Of a stretch of 64,000 nt of DNA, positions 1 through 10,581 are shown piece by piece; the stretch's first letter is position 1, and every line of letters begins with the position of its first letter. Below the pieces are notes generated by a model. The model worked only from the letters and a program-made list of their open reading frames with translations. It was not told the DNA's origin and searched no databases. The DNA comes from Daphnia carinata (taxonomy: Eukaryota; Arthropoda; Branchiopoda; Diplostraca; Daphniidae): positions 12,804,638-12,868,637 of the forward strand of contig NC_081331.1 in the NCBI RefSeq assembly GCF_022539665.2. The letters are read 5' to 3'. The translations under genes were made by a program, and so were the position numbers.

Positions 1-215
1 TTTCTGAACAAAATAATTGTTAGATTTGAAACCTTTTCAACAAGTTTAAGTCGTGGCGTGTTAAAATGAATTTTCGCCGAAAGCACAAATCTTCAAAATG
101 TTTTCCCGTCAAAATCCTTACCCTAGACGCACAACTTGAATTCAACTTAGAGGTTTTTCAAAAATGTAATTATATATACTTCTTTTGAATCAAACTATCA
201 AAATCATTCTTCTAG

Positions 216-2815
216 TGTAAAGCAAATGGAAGAGATTTGTTTGATCTTGTGTGCCGAACTATTGGATTGAGGGAGACCTGGTACTTTGGTTTGCAGTATG
301 AAGACTGCAAAGGATTCCTGGCATGGTTGAAAATGGACAGAAAAGGTATGTAAAAACTACAGAACTATCAAAAGCAACTGAATAATTAATGCTTATTAAT
401 GTAATATCTAGTTCAAGACCAAGATGTGCCAAAAACAACTCCTGTGCCTTTTGTATTTTTGGCAAAGTTCTATCCAGAGAATGTTGCTGAAGAACTTGTT
501 CAAGAAATAACACAACATTTATTTTTCCTTCAAGTAAAGCAAAGTATACTCAACATGGATATATATTGCCCACCTGAAATTTCAGTACTACTTGCTTCCT
601 ATGCCTTGCAAGCAAAGGTACATTCTTCTTTATGTATATTGCTATTATGGACTACATTTATCCCTCTCATTAGTATGGGGATTATGATGAGGCAGCTATG
701 AAACCTGGTCTTCTTGGCACAGAGGATTTATTGCCTAAAAGAGTTCTTGATCAATATCAAATGACTGCTGAAATGTGGGAAGAAAGAATCAAAATTTGGT
801 AATAAGTTGGGTTTTCCATTAAACTTGTTCTCTTTCTGAGCTTGATTTCAATTAAAGGTACGCAGATCACAAAGGTCTAAGTCGCGATGAGGCTGAAATG
901 GAGTATTTGAGAATCGTTCAGGATTTAGAAATGTATGGCGTCAACTACTTCCCTATTAAAGTGAGTCTACAAAATATCTGTGATAAAAGGATAGTCTTAT
1001 TCTTAATTTTTACGCAACAGAATAAAAGGGATTCCGAATTATGGCTGGGTGTAACGGCTCTTGGTCTCAATATTTACGAGCAAGATAACAAATCCGTACC
1101 GCGCATTAACTTTCCCTGGTCCGAGATACAAAACATAAGCTATGACGACAAAAAATTTGCCATCAAACCAGTTGACAAGACGGCTCCGCCTTTTATCTTT
1201 TACTCTGATAAGCACCGAGTGAATAAACTGGTAATCCCAGCTTTAAGAAAAAAAAATTTGTAGAATGGTAACAGTTTCCGATGGTTCTACTATTCACTAG
1301 ATCTTAGATTTATGCATTGGAAATCATGATCTTTTCATGCGTCGGAGGAAACCGGATTCTATTGAAGTGCAACAGATGAAGGCCCAGGCTAAAGAAGAAA
1401 AACTTAGGTAAAAATTCTTTAAATTTTTACGTTATTATCAGCCCATATTTAGGGTCATCTTTTTCCTATTAGACGGCAAGGTGAAAGAAACAAACTTGCA
1501 CGAGAAAAGCAGCTTCGCGAGACGGCGGAACGTGAAAAAGCAGCTTTGGAACAGCAGTTGATTCACTTTCAAGAAGAATTCCGCTTAGCCAACGAACAAT
1601 TGGTATGACTACTTGATAAATATATCAAACAATTGGGTAAAAAATTCTTCTTCTAGAGACGATCCGAAGAGTCGGCTGAATTGCTTGCCGAAAAGGCCCG
1701 AGTTGCAGAAGAAGAATCGATGTTGTTAACCCAAAAAGCATCAGACGCCGAGCAAGAGTTGCAGAGGATTCGCCTTTCTGCCATGAAAGTAATTAAATTA
1801 GAATTTTTCCTCATTTGGTATGACGATTCCTTTATTCTTTTTGTATGATATTTTATAGACCGAAGAGGAGAAGCGTTTGTCTCAGCGGCAGTTGCATGAA
1901 GCGAAACAAATCGCCTCGAGACTACTAGAAAACTCAGAGCGTTGTGCAGCTGAGGCAGAACAGCTAAAGGGAGATCTTTTACAAGCCCGTTATGCTGAAA
2001 CTCAAGCTAAAAAGAAGCTCTTAGAATTCTTAACTACACAAGCCAGTGTTGCAGCTCTACACGCCGCATCTAGACCCATTACACGTATCCCTACCTCCGC
2101 TTCTGTTTTGGTACTTTACAGTCACCGTTTTCCATTTTAACATAACGAATAACCCGATTTCGGATTTATAGTCTGTTCCTAACCTGTTTCCGTCATCGAG
2201 CTCATCGGTGGCTGGATCAGACCATCATTTACATCATCAGTCTGATCTACAACAACATTTGCGACGGCTAGATGATGTTTCAAATGAAGCAAGTCTGCCA
2301 GCATATGAGGCACGCCTTCCTATTCCACTGGCTAATCAGCTCACTGGCCTTACTAATCTGACGGGCTTGAGTAGCAGTGGGTACCTACCAGCAATTGCTG
2401 CTTCCGAACTGGTCAACTCTTCAGCCAATTACGACCTTATGACTCACGGAGACATGGAGCAACTTTCTCTTGAAATTGAGAAAGAGAGGTATTCGATTAA
2501 TAGCTTACATTTCGAAATAGCACGTTTAACTTTGGGGTAATTCAGAGTCGAATACTTGGAGAAATCCAAGCAGCTGCAGGAGCAACTAAGAGAATTACGC
2601 ACAGAAATCGAAGTCTTAAAAGTAGGCGAAAAACAAACGCTGTATGACCAGCTACATGAAGAGCAACTTCGCTCAGGGAATGACAAATACTCAACTCTCA
2701 AAAAGGTGCAAACACTGATGGAAATTTTCTTTTAATTTTTCAATAACGTATCTCATTTTTCTAGTCAAAATCTGGATCGACTGGAGCACGCGTGGCTTTT
2801 TTCGAGGAGCTATAG
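216..2815 (+). CDS. Nf2: Merlin (NF2), FERM-domain tumour suppressor, 5' end outside window
   Basis: Membrane-cytoskeleton linker of the ERM family that acts at the cell cortex upstream of Hippo signalling (family knowledge). Exons read from about 216: FERM F1/F2 ([41 protein letters not shown]), F2/F3 ([43 protein letters not shown]), the central helical region (exons about 1475-2115) and the C-terminal domain ([19 protein letters not shown]). The last residues, RVAFFEEL before the stop at 2813-2815, are the merlin signature and exclude moesin/ezrin/radixin, which end in an actin-binding motif. The serine matching human Ser518 is kept ([10 protein letters not shown]), but the arginine two residues before it is glutamine. 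Introns are short GT-AG; one interrupts the FERM domain at about 1231-1298. The first exon(s) and start codon lie upstream of the window. Confidence 0.95.
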
Positions 2816-4087
2816 CTTTAGTCATATTTTAACTTCTGACAATTCTTGTACATATGTTTTAAGATTGCTTGACCATTTTCATGGATGCAACGAAGTCTTA
2901 ATCTGAAATCGCATCGTTGCCCATCTCCATGAAATGTTATCATAATAGACATTAGGGAAATAGACTTTTCATTCTAGTAGATTGTGTAAAGTTGGCATAA
3001 CTTGCACCGAAATCTAGGGTGGCTTCTTTCAGTTACGTAGATATCTAGCCCGCCGGTAACTTTCTGTGCTACATCAAAAGAAAAGCAAGCAGGCAATGAA
3101 TAACGGAAGATAGAGGTCAGTATGCATATGGAACATTTTCAAAAAACTTTTCCTCAAACAGGTAGTCTTTAGCCTCATGCTTTGTTGCCCCCCTGAAATG
3201 TTTTTCATTGTGGCAAACAGAAAAGTAAATCATACATTTGTATTCCCGGAGCGATTTCTTTGGCGTCCAGGTGTAGCCAGTCGTAAGTATTGCATTTTTC
3301 TCTTTTGTTTTATGATTTTATCTTTTATTTTTTTGAAATTTAATTTTGTTATTTACTGGTCTTAGGTTTTATCTCATCTATTACACAAGTGTTGAAGAAT
3401 GTTAGCCTTGGAAAATACGTTAAACATTCATGATAGAAGAATATAAGATAAGTCAAGGATCAATAATCTGTCGATTGACCATTCGGAATTCGTGGAAATA
3501 CGTTAATTCAAGTTAAAGGAATTTAACTTCGATTTCTGAATTAAAAGGAAAAACCAGGTATCAACAATCTTCTTTTACACAGAAAGACAAATGTAAGCAT
3601 GAAATAGTAACATGAATAACTGATATTTCTTTTGTAGGAAAACAGATAATACATTTTTATTTTCGTTGTTTATTAATTTATCTAACGGATAATCCTATTT
3701 TTTATTAGGTTTTCAACATGCAGTCGTGGTGCGCCCGCTACTACTTTCAGCTGGCACGTCTGCAAACATCTGATAATCAAAAAGACTGGATAGTTCCTAC
3801 CTTGCTCACCTTTGTTGGCGCCTGGATTATCTCGAACACAAAAAAACAAAAAATTTCAATACGCGGTCATAAACAAAGTTTCAAATTTTGTTTGTTGTAC
3901 CACGAGAACTTTTACAAAAAGTGATAAGTATGTCGATCACATACCGTGTGCCCTGTACTAACACGTCAAAGCACAATAGCTAATCATGTTCAAATATTAT
4001 TCAAGAGCATATATTGATATTACCAAAGTGTTGGAACGGGGTCTATAAAAGACGAGCACTTTTCCCTGTTCGCATAACATCTCCAAA
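2816..4087. other. Merlin 3' UTR and intergenic spacer
   Basis: No convincing coding exon. The first few hundred bases are presumably merlin 3' UTR. The rest is AT-rich up to the TATA box of the next gene. Small open frames at 3177-3365 and 3718-3924 have low-complexity translations and no family resemblance. Confidence 0.5.
4044..4051 (+). promoter_or_regulatory. TATA box of the Hedgehog/DD-peptidase-like gene
   Basis: TATAAAAG lies 44 bases upstream of the ATG at 4088, a spacing that fits a TATA promoter with a very short 5' leader. None of the other genes here shows such a clean TATA box, which suggests a strongly regulated tissue- or stage-specific promoter. Confidence 0.6.
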
Positions 4088-5429
4088 ATGATGAAACTCG
4101 TGCTCACATTTACCTTGTTGGCTGCTGTCCACAGCTGTAAGTAACTATTTCTGATAGATAATAAAATAATAATAGTCTCAGTGATTTATTGGATGTAGAG
4201 TTATTTCTGCAATTGCATACCTAAAAGAATACCCTAATAAGACTACCCAAATTGTGTACTTTAGATTCGGTGGAAGTGTCTCCATTTGCTGGATTCACTG
4301 GGGATAACAACGAGCCATGCTACAGCACTCCTTCAAACGGCAAAGATGGCGGCATTTGCCTGCAAACTGTAAGATCATTAAGAAATTGTTGTTAGCGGCA
4401 GAAATCATACTTAAAAAAAACGAGGAACGCTTTTATGTTATACAATCTTTTTGTTTTCTGTACAGGATTGCTGTGCTGGAGCGACCTACATTTCCAACTT
4501 GTGTCCCGATTATCAGACTAATGTGAAATGCTGCTATTCTTACAACTCCTGCAACTCAAATAGTACGTAAACCTCTGTATAATAATTATTTTTCTGTTTT
4601 CAGTTTCGTGCACAAAACTAGAAAAGGAAGTAATTATGTAATTTTATTTTAGCCGTGGCCTGTGCCTCGCAGAGCGTAGCCTGCGAAGTTTTGGGAATGC
4701 ACGAGAAGGGCCAGATTAACTTGAAGGGAGAGCACTTTGACGCTAGTGGCAATAATCCATATGATGGAGCAAGCGCCTTATCCAACATCCGCGATACTTG
4801 CTATGGCAAACACGCCAAGCTATCCAGGTGCGTTTTACAATAATTAACTTTAATAGAAACAATAACCGCAGTTTCGTTTGCTTTTCATAGCTACGGAAAT
4901 GCTCCAGGAGGTACTGTTTGTCTGACAACGAAAATGGTGACCAGCCTTCGTGATTATGCCCGTAACTACTACAACTCAAATGGAAGAGCTATTGAGGTAC
5001 GTCATAGCCTTGTATCCTGATAGGAGGAGCATGTAGACGCCCTGTACATCCAGTATACGCATATTTGGATATTGTGTTGTATATTTTAATATAGGTAAAT
5101 GCTTTGGCTGGATCTAGCCATTCTGTCAACTCTTGGCATTACGAAGGAAACACGTTTGATGTTGGATGCACTTACCCAACGTAGGTGTTATTAAATTATG
5201 GTTTTGAGCAAAAATATTTATCTCAAATACGTTCCTGAACAACTGATAGAAACCATTGCTCCGCTCTGACTACATGGTGTCGGAACCAAAACCCCGTCGA
5301 AATATGCTATCCTGGAAGCTCATGCGGAGGTTAGTAGAAAAGTTAAACTGGTCTTTGATACCTCTACTAAATTGTTTCGTGGGTTTTTTTTCTCCAGGTC
5401 ACGAAACTTGGGTCCACTGCGCCCATTAG
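4088..5429 (+). CDS. Secreted Cys-rich protein with Hedgehog/DD-peptidase-like C-terminal domain
   Basis: Seven exons split by 60-170 nt introns. Translation starts MMKLVLTFTLLAAVHS, a clear signal peptide, after a TATA promoter. A Cys-rich segment follows (GGICLQTDCCAGATYISN, KCCYSYNSC), similar in pattern to the small Cys-rich domain placed before fungal and invertebrate peptidoglycan-active enzymes (recalled, not searched). The C-terminal part has NSWHYEGNTFDVG and ends WVHCAH. H-Y-E-G-x-x-x-D plus a late W-x-H matches the zinc ligands of the Hedgehog signalling domain (HYEGRAVDI, HxHC) and of M15/VanX-type DD-peptidases. The mature protein is about 215 residues with many cysteines, so it is probably extracellular. 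Likely a zinc peptidase acting on peptidoglycan, or an inactive derivative; it is too short to be a true Hedgehog ligand and has no Hint domain. Function is inferred. Confidence 0.75.
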
Positions 5430-5904
5430 TTGAAATCACATCGGCATCGGTTTGCCCAGAAGAACATCAGCCAGTCTATTGCTATAGTAGAGTTATGTTT
5501 ATCCATTCCGCAAACTGTACTTATCGACCGAAATATAATTATCCAAATCTAGTAGTATCCAAATCTAACTAAAAAAAAAAGAGTGGGCTCTTGCAACACT
5601 TTTTTCAATTTTCAATTCAAATAACTCGAAAACTATAGGTCCCACATCAAAACAAAGTAATTTTTCGTAATTCTCGTTCGATTTAGAATCGGAATCATGC
5701 ATTTTTAACCACATCTAGATTTTTGTCAAAAATGAAAAAGTGGAAAGGCTATAAGCCTATGGCATATGGCAATCCGTTTTACACAAAAAAAAAAAAAAAT
5801 CACACTTTTTTCTCTTTTTTCTACCCGTAGCCATCTACCAGTCGGTTTCGTTATTACAGGCATGTAAGCAATTTGAGTTAATTGTATCCCATTAGCAGTT
5901 AATT

Positions 5905-5961
5905 GAGTAGCGTGGCTGGAGAAAACGCGTGGCTGGAGAAAAACTCGTGGCTGGAGGAACA
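5905..5961 (+). repeat. Short tandem repeat, three copies, left arm only
   Basis: Three consecutive copies of GCGTGGCTGGAGAAAA-like units directly before the ATG of the captured gene. The right arm has a single copy at about 10595, so the expansion post-dates arm duplication. Confidence 0.8.
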
Positions 5962-5969
5962 ATTGAAAA

Positions 5970-7190
5970 ATGGATAAGATAATACAACAAAAGGATGGTA
6001 AGTATAAAGATTATTATATTGGTTTTCAATTATTAATTATTGTTTATTAGATCAAATTATGAAGCTGCAGGCCCAATTATTGGAACAACACAAAATATTA
6101 GATAACAGCAATGCTAAGGATGGTAAGGCCTAATACGTAATGATTCTATTTATTTGCTTTTATTCATTTGTGTTTTGTAGCTCAAATTTTGAGTCTACAA
6201 GCTCAGCTAGGGGAAAAGAACAAATTGGAATGGAACAGTTTCCAAACAGTGAAGGAGGTTTTTCCAAACTCATCCCTAACTGAACATGAGGATGAATTGG
6301 CATTAGGTGAACACAGTCAGGTACCTAAACTTTTCAAATAAGAATTCAAAGTAAGTATAGAATTTTAACAAACAATTATTTATTGTTTAGTTATTCAGTC
6401 TACCACCTGACAGTGTGTTAAAGTTAAATTCTGTTAGTGCTGCACTAAAAGAATTGTTAGTAATAAGTCCATGCAGCGAAGGAAGTGAACAATTGTGGGA
6501 CCGTATATGGGCTGAAAATGAGTGTGGTACGGAAACCCAGAAATAGCACGAGTTCAACATACAACATGAATTAGGTACTTTCCGGTTTTTTGTCTATCGA
6601 AAAAGTATTTTTAATGCTATTATTTTGCATTCACAGAATTTTAGTGGGGGATCAAGTCAAGTCTGGAAGTGTTACAGGATGGAAGAGTGAGCCTACAGTT
6701 GAAAAACACTGAAAGTGCATTACCATTAAGGTATGAGGTAAAGTAATAGAGTATGCAAATTGTCTAATGAGAAGTACCATCTTGTGTGAATGAATCCTGT
6801 GTAACAACAATCCTTTATAGTTCTGTCATAGCTAGAAGCCTCAAATAATTCTGCTTCTCTTGCTAAAGAACAACTTGTCCTTTACGTTCAGAGTGTTGGT
6901 GAAGCTGGATACTTAAATGGCCCTAAAGATGTTTCGTTTCGTTGGCGTTGCAGCGATGAACATCATACATGGACTTTTTAGGTATGAAAGGAATTTTCTT
7001 GAAAATTTTTTGAATTTATGACAAAGCATTTCTTCTGCTTTTTGCCAACCATGTCTAATCTAAAAAAAAAATTTATCCAATAGGAAAGGATTTTCAGCAT
7101 ACTGGGAACACAACTATCAACAATGCAACATTCTAGGGGTGCTATTTTATCATTCAAGAGCCTTATACAATGATTTTCATCTGCAATTTG
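5970..7190 (+). pseudogene. Captured multi-exon gene fragment (left arm)
   Basis: A start codon at 5970 opens MDKIIQQKDG, followed by a GTAAGT donor and coiled-coil-like exons (QIMKLQAQLLEQHKILDNS, AQILSLQAQLGEKNKLEW), then LFSLPPDSVLKLNSVSAALK and a TAG at about 6544. Further downstream, coding-like pieces SLEVLQDGRVSLQLKNTE and KEQLVLYVQSVGEAGYLNG appear in another frame. GT...AG introns are still present, so the copy was made from DNA, not from spliced RNA. The frame is broken between the two blocks. I do not recognise the parent protein. It may once have been a real element-encoded gene. Confidence 0.55.
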
Positions 7191-7429
7191 TATGGCCTTT
7201 CCCAAGCTTCTGCCAGAAGTTGAATCTATAAGTCATGTAAGTCACATGAGCAACAATTGAGATGTTTAATGGTGTTGTTTTTCTTTTCTCAGCATAGGTT
7301 AATAGTAACATTGGATCTGAAAAGATTCTTGGTTGGGGCAAGACACTGAATAAATTGTATTGATTCGATGGATGACATGACATTTCTATACTTAATTCGG
7401 ATTCCCCAGACGGTATTTGATATTAAAAA

Positions 7430-7810
7430 AATTGAAGTGCATATCTGGGCTCCCTTCCTTTTCGTAGCCCCGTTTCCCCTTGACTCGTAATAAGCCCGTA
7501 GGGGGTCATGCCCCTACTGTACGGTATATATAAAAACAACATATACCGAGGTTTGGAGGGCTCTGGCCGGAAAGGGGACGTGGATGTCCGCTTAGTCCGA
7601 TGATGTGTTCACGGAGGGCTCTGTGGCTGCCCACAAATCCGAACTAAAGGTTAATCGCTCCTGTAAAAATGTTCCAAATCTTCAGCTCTTCTTCCGGCTT
7701 CTCTTAGCCAATCACCGGGTAATCTCCCCGGTGGGTCAACAAGGCAGTGTCTCCCCCTGCCTGGGTTGACGGCAACTTTTGAAAGGGTTATTGTGCCCTT
7801 TTAAAGTTGC
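7430..7810 (+). other. Hairpin-rich non-coding module, copy 1
   Basis: Five simple hairpins in series: 7498-7517 (GTAGGGG/CCCCTAC), 7522-7548 (CGGTATAT/ATATACCG), 7713-7733 (CACCGGG/CCCGGTG), 7735-7770 (GTCAAC..AGGCAG / CTGCCT..GTTGAC) and 7772-7810 (GCAACTTT..AAAGGG / CCCTTT..AAAGTTGC). The part 7430-7673 is also found at 11615-11868. No open frame explains the conservation. It may be a structured RNA, a recombinase-binding region or a replication hairpin; which one cannot be told from sequence alone. Confidence 0.5.
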
Positions 7811-8111
7811 AAAAATAATTGTATGTGCAGAGAATTGTCAATAAAATTTTTTTTATAAAATATTTTTTGCAAAATTTGTTTCTTTCATTGTCTGTGTTAG
7901 CTGTGTTCACACATTACATTTATCAAGTTTTTTTTTGCTTTGCTTTAATTGTTTTTGTCACCTTTGACGGTAAGCATTGTTTCCATTGGTTTATCATTTA
8001 TTCTGTAAGTATTCAATTATTATTTATTACACTCTTGAATTCTTCAACTTAGATTCAAGGAACAACCTGTAATATCTGGATATTTTTTGAAGTAGTTTTG
8101 TATTTTGTTTT

Positions 8112-8181
8112 ACTCGTATGGGAACCGATCCCCATACATTCAGCGTGCAACGCCGATGCTCTAACATTGAGCCACGAGATA
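8112..8181 (-). repeat. tRNA-like sequence (Ala-TGC-like), probably pseudo
   Basis: On the minus strand the segment folds into most of a cloverleaf: 5 bp of acceptor stem (CTCGT/ACGAG), a D arm (CTC...GAG), an anticodon stem TCGGC/GCTGA with loop GTTGCAC (anticodon TGC) and a T stem ATGGG/CCCAT. The outer two acceptor pairs fail and the T loop lacks TTCGA, so it is a decayed tRNA or a SINE head, not a confident tRNA gene. Confidence 0.5.
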
Positions 8182-8283
8182 TATCTAAATATTTTATTAT
8201 CGCATATCATATGTTACCGTCTAGGATGTTATGCAGTCTTTCACAACTATATGTTTATCTTTCTATTGCTTCCATAAGGTTCA

Positions 8284-8345
8284 TAGCTGTGTGGTAGGAC
8301 TTTTAACTGCGATAACTGATACCCTGGGTTCAAACCTCAGTAGAT
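8284..8345 (+). repeat. tRNA-like A/B-box sequence
   Basis: TGTGGTAGGAC resembles a pol III A box, and GGTTCAAACC a B box inside a T arm CTGGG-TTCAAAC-CTCAG. The anticodon arm does not pair well. Probably a tRNA-derived SINE fragment in the spacer between the arms. Confidence 0.35.
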
Positions 8346-8464
8346 GTGTAAAAATGAAGTAGAATAAATGTAGAAGAGTATATTGCAGAATTGCATTTCA
8401 GTTTTATTCTAAGTGTAAATGCAAGTCCACAAGTGACTAGAAAAAAGCCAACTTGATATTATAT

Positions 8465-8531
8465 GACTCATGGCTCATTGGTAGAGCATCGGCGCGGTAT
8501 GCCGAACACCCAGGGTTCGATCCCTGGGTAA
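8465..8531 (+). repeat. tRNA-like sequence abutting the right arm
   Basis: D arm GCTC...GAGC, anticodon stem TCGGC/GCCGA with a GCGGTAT loop (no T33), and T arm CCCAGGG/CCCTGGG with a 6-nt TTCGAT loop, one short of canonical. It shares the start GGCTCA-TG-TAGAGCATCGGC with the minus-strand copy at 8112-8181, so the two are related and inverted. Non-canonical loops argue against a working tRNA. Confidence 0.5.
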
Positions 8532-8740
8532 TAATTGAATGCTAACAGATAAACGATAAACCAATGGAAACAATGCTTACCGTCAAAGGTGACAAAAACA
8601 ATTAAAGCAAAGCAAAAAAAAAACTTGATAAATGTAATGTGTGAACACAGCTAACACAGACAATGAAAGAAACAAATTTTGCAAAAAATATTTTATAAAA
8701 AAAATTTTATTGACAATTCTCTGCACATACAATTATTTTT

Positions 8741-9121
8741 GCAACTTTAAAAAGGCACAATAACCCTTTCAAAAGTTGCCGTCAACCCAGGCAGGGGGAG
8801 ACACTGCCTTGTTGACCCACCGGGGAGATTACCCGGTGATTGGCTAAGAGAAGCCGGAAGAAGAGCTGAAGATTTGGAACATTTTTACAGGAGCGATTAA
8901 CCTTTAGTTCGGATTTGTGGGTAGCCACAGAGCCCTCCGTGAACACATCATCGGACTAAGCGGACATCCACGTCCCCTTTCCGGCCAGAGCCCTCCAAAC
9001 CTCGGTATATGTTGTTTTTATATATACCGTACAGTAGGGGCATGACCCCCTACGGGCTTATTACGAGTCAAGGGGAAACGGGGCTACGGAAAGGAAGGGA
9101 GCCCAGATATGCACTTCAATT
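8741..9121 (-). other. Hairpin-rich non-coding module, copy 2
   Basis: Inverted copy of the 7430-7810 module in the right arm, with all five hairpins. One substitution weakens the longest stem at about 8753. Orientation is minus relative to copy 1. Confidence 0.5.
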
Positions 9122-9359
9122 TTTTAAATATCAAATACCGTCTGGGGAATCCGAATTAAGTATAGAAATGTCATGTCATCCATCGAATCAATACAATTTA
9201 TTCAGTGTCTTGCCCCAACCAAGAATCTTTTCAGATCCAATGTTACTATTAACCTATGCTGAGAAAAGAAAAACAACACCATTAAGCATCTCAATTGTTG
9301 CTCATGTGACTTACATGACTTATAGATTCAACTTCTGGCAGAAGCTTGGGAAAGGCCAT

Positions 9360-10581
9360 ACAAATTGCAGATGAAAATCATTGTATAAGGCTCTTGAATG
9401 ATAAAATAGCACCCCTAGAATGTTGCATTGTTGATAGTTGTGTTCCCAGTACATGAAAATCCTTTCCTATATGATAAAATTTTTTTTGGTAGATTAGACA
9501 TGGTTGGCAAAAAGGAGGAGAAATGCTTTGTCATAAATTCAAAATTATTTGAAGAAAAATCCTTTCATACCTAAAAAGTCCATGTATGATGTTCATCGCT
9601 GCAATGCCAACGAAATGAAACATCTTTAGGGCCATTTAAGTACCCAGCTTCACCAACACTCTGAACGTAAAAGACAAGTTGTTCTTTAGCCAGAGAAGCA
9701 GAATTATTGGAGGCTTCTAGCTGTGACAGAACTATAAAGGATTGCTGTTACACAGGATTCATTCACACAAGATGGTACTTCTCATTAGAGAATTTGCATA
9801 CTCTATTACTTTACCTCATACCTTAATGGTAATGCACTTTCAGTGTTTTTCAACTGTAGGCTCACTCTTCCATCCTGTAACACTTCCAGACTTGACTTGA
9901 TCCCCCATTAAAATTCTGTGAATGCAAAATAATAGCATTAAAAATACTTTTTCGATTGACAAAAAACCGAAAAGTACCTAATTCATGTTTTATGTTGAAC
10001 TCATGCTATTTCTGGGTTTCCGTACCACACCCATTTTCGGCCCAAATACAGTCTCACAATTGTTCAATTCCTTTGCTGCATGGACTTATTACTAATAAGT
10101 CTGTTAGTGCAGTACTAACAGAATTTAAATTTAACACACTGTCAGGTGGTAGACTGAATAACTAAACAATAAATAATTGTTTGTTAAAATTCTATACTTA
10201 TTTTGAATTCTTATTTGAAAAGTTTAGGTACCTGACTGTGTTCGCCTAATGCCAATTCATCCTCACGTTCAGTTAAGGATGAGTTTTGAAAAACCTCCTT
10301 CACTGTTTGGAAACTGTTCCATTCCAATTTGTTCTTTTCCCCTAGCTGAGCTTGTAGACTCAAAATTTGAGCTACAAAACACGAATGAATAAAAGCAAAT
10401 AAATAGAATCATTACGTATTAGGCCTACCATCCTTAGCTTTGTTGTTATCTAATATTTTGTGTTGTTCCAATAACTGGGCCTGCAGCTTCATAATTTGAT
10501 CTAATAAACAATAATTAATAATTGAAAACCAATATAATAATGTTTATACTTACCATTTTTTTGTTTTATTATCTTATCCAT
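9360..10581 (-). pseudogene. Captured multi-exon gene fragment (right arm copy)
   Basis: Mirror copy of the gene fragment in the left arm, start codon at 10581 on the minus strand. Same exon order and splice sites with scattered substitutions (for example SSLTEREDELALGEHSQ here against SSLTEHEDELALGEHSQ in the left arm). It too lacks one continuous frame. Confidence 0.55.

Larger units (their letters stand above)
5762..8029 (+). repeat. Left arm of 2.2-kb inverted repeat
   Basis: Runs from the 'ggcaatccgttttac' motif at about 5765 to the AT-rich border near 8029 and is the inverted counterpart of 8531-10770. The arms match over essentially their whole length with scattered substitutions and small indels. 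The left arm has a 16-18 bp unit (cgtggctggag...) three times at about 5910-5960; the right arm has it once. The differences argue against an assembly mirror artefact. Confidence 0.9.

Noticed and set aside
4088-5429. True Hedgehog ligand
   Set aside because: Only the zinc-site signature is shared; length is too short, many extra cysteines, no autoprocessing Hint domain.
7560-7660. Hammerhead ribozyme in the non-coding module
   Set aside because: GAAAC occurs and CCGATGATG looks like the CTGATGA core, but the exact core and the three stems cannot be assembled around a cleavage site.
8465-8531. Functional tRNA gene in the fold-back spacer
   Set aside because: T33 missing and T loop one base short. 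The related minus-strand copy also lacks a proper T loop. Better seen as tRNA-derived repeats.
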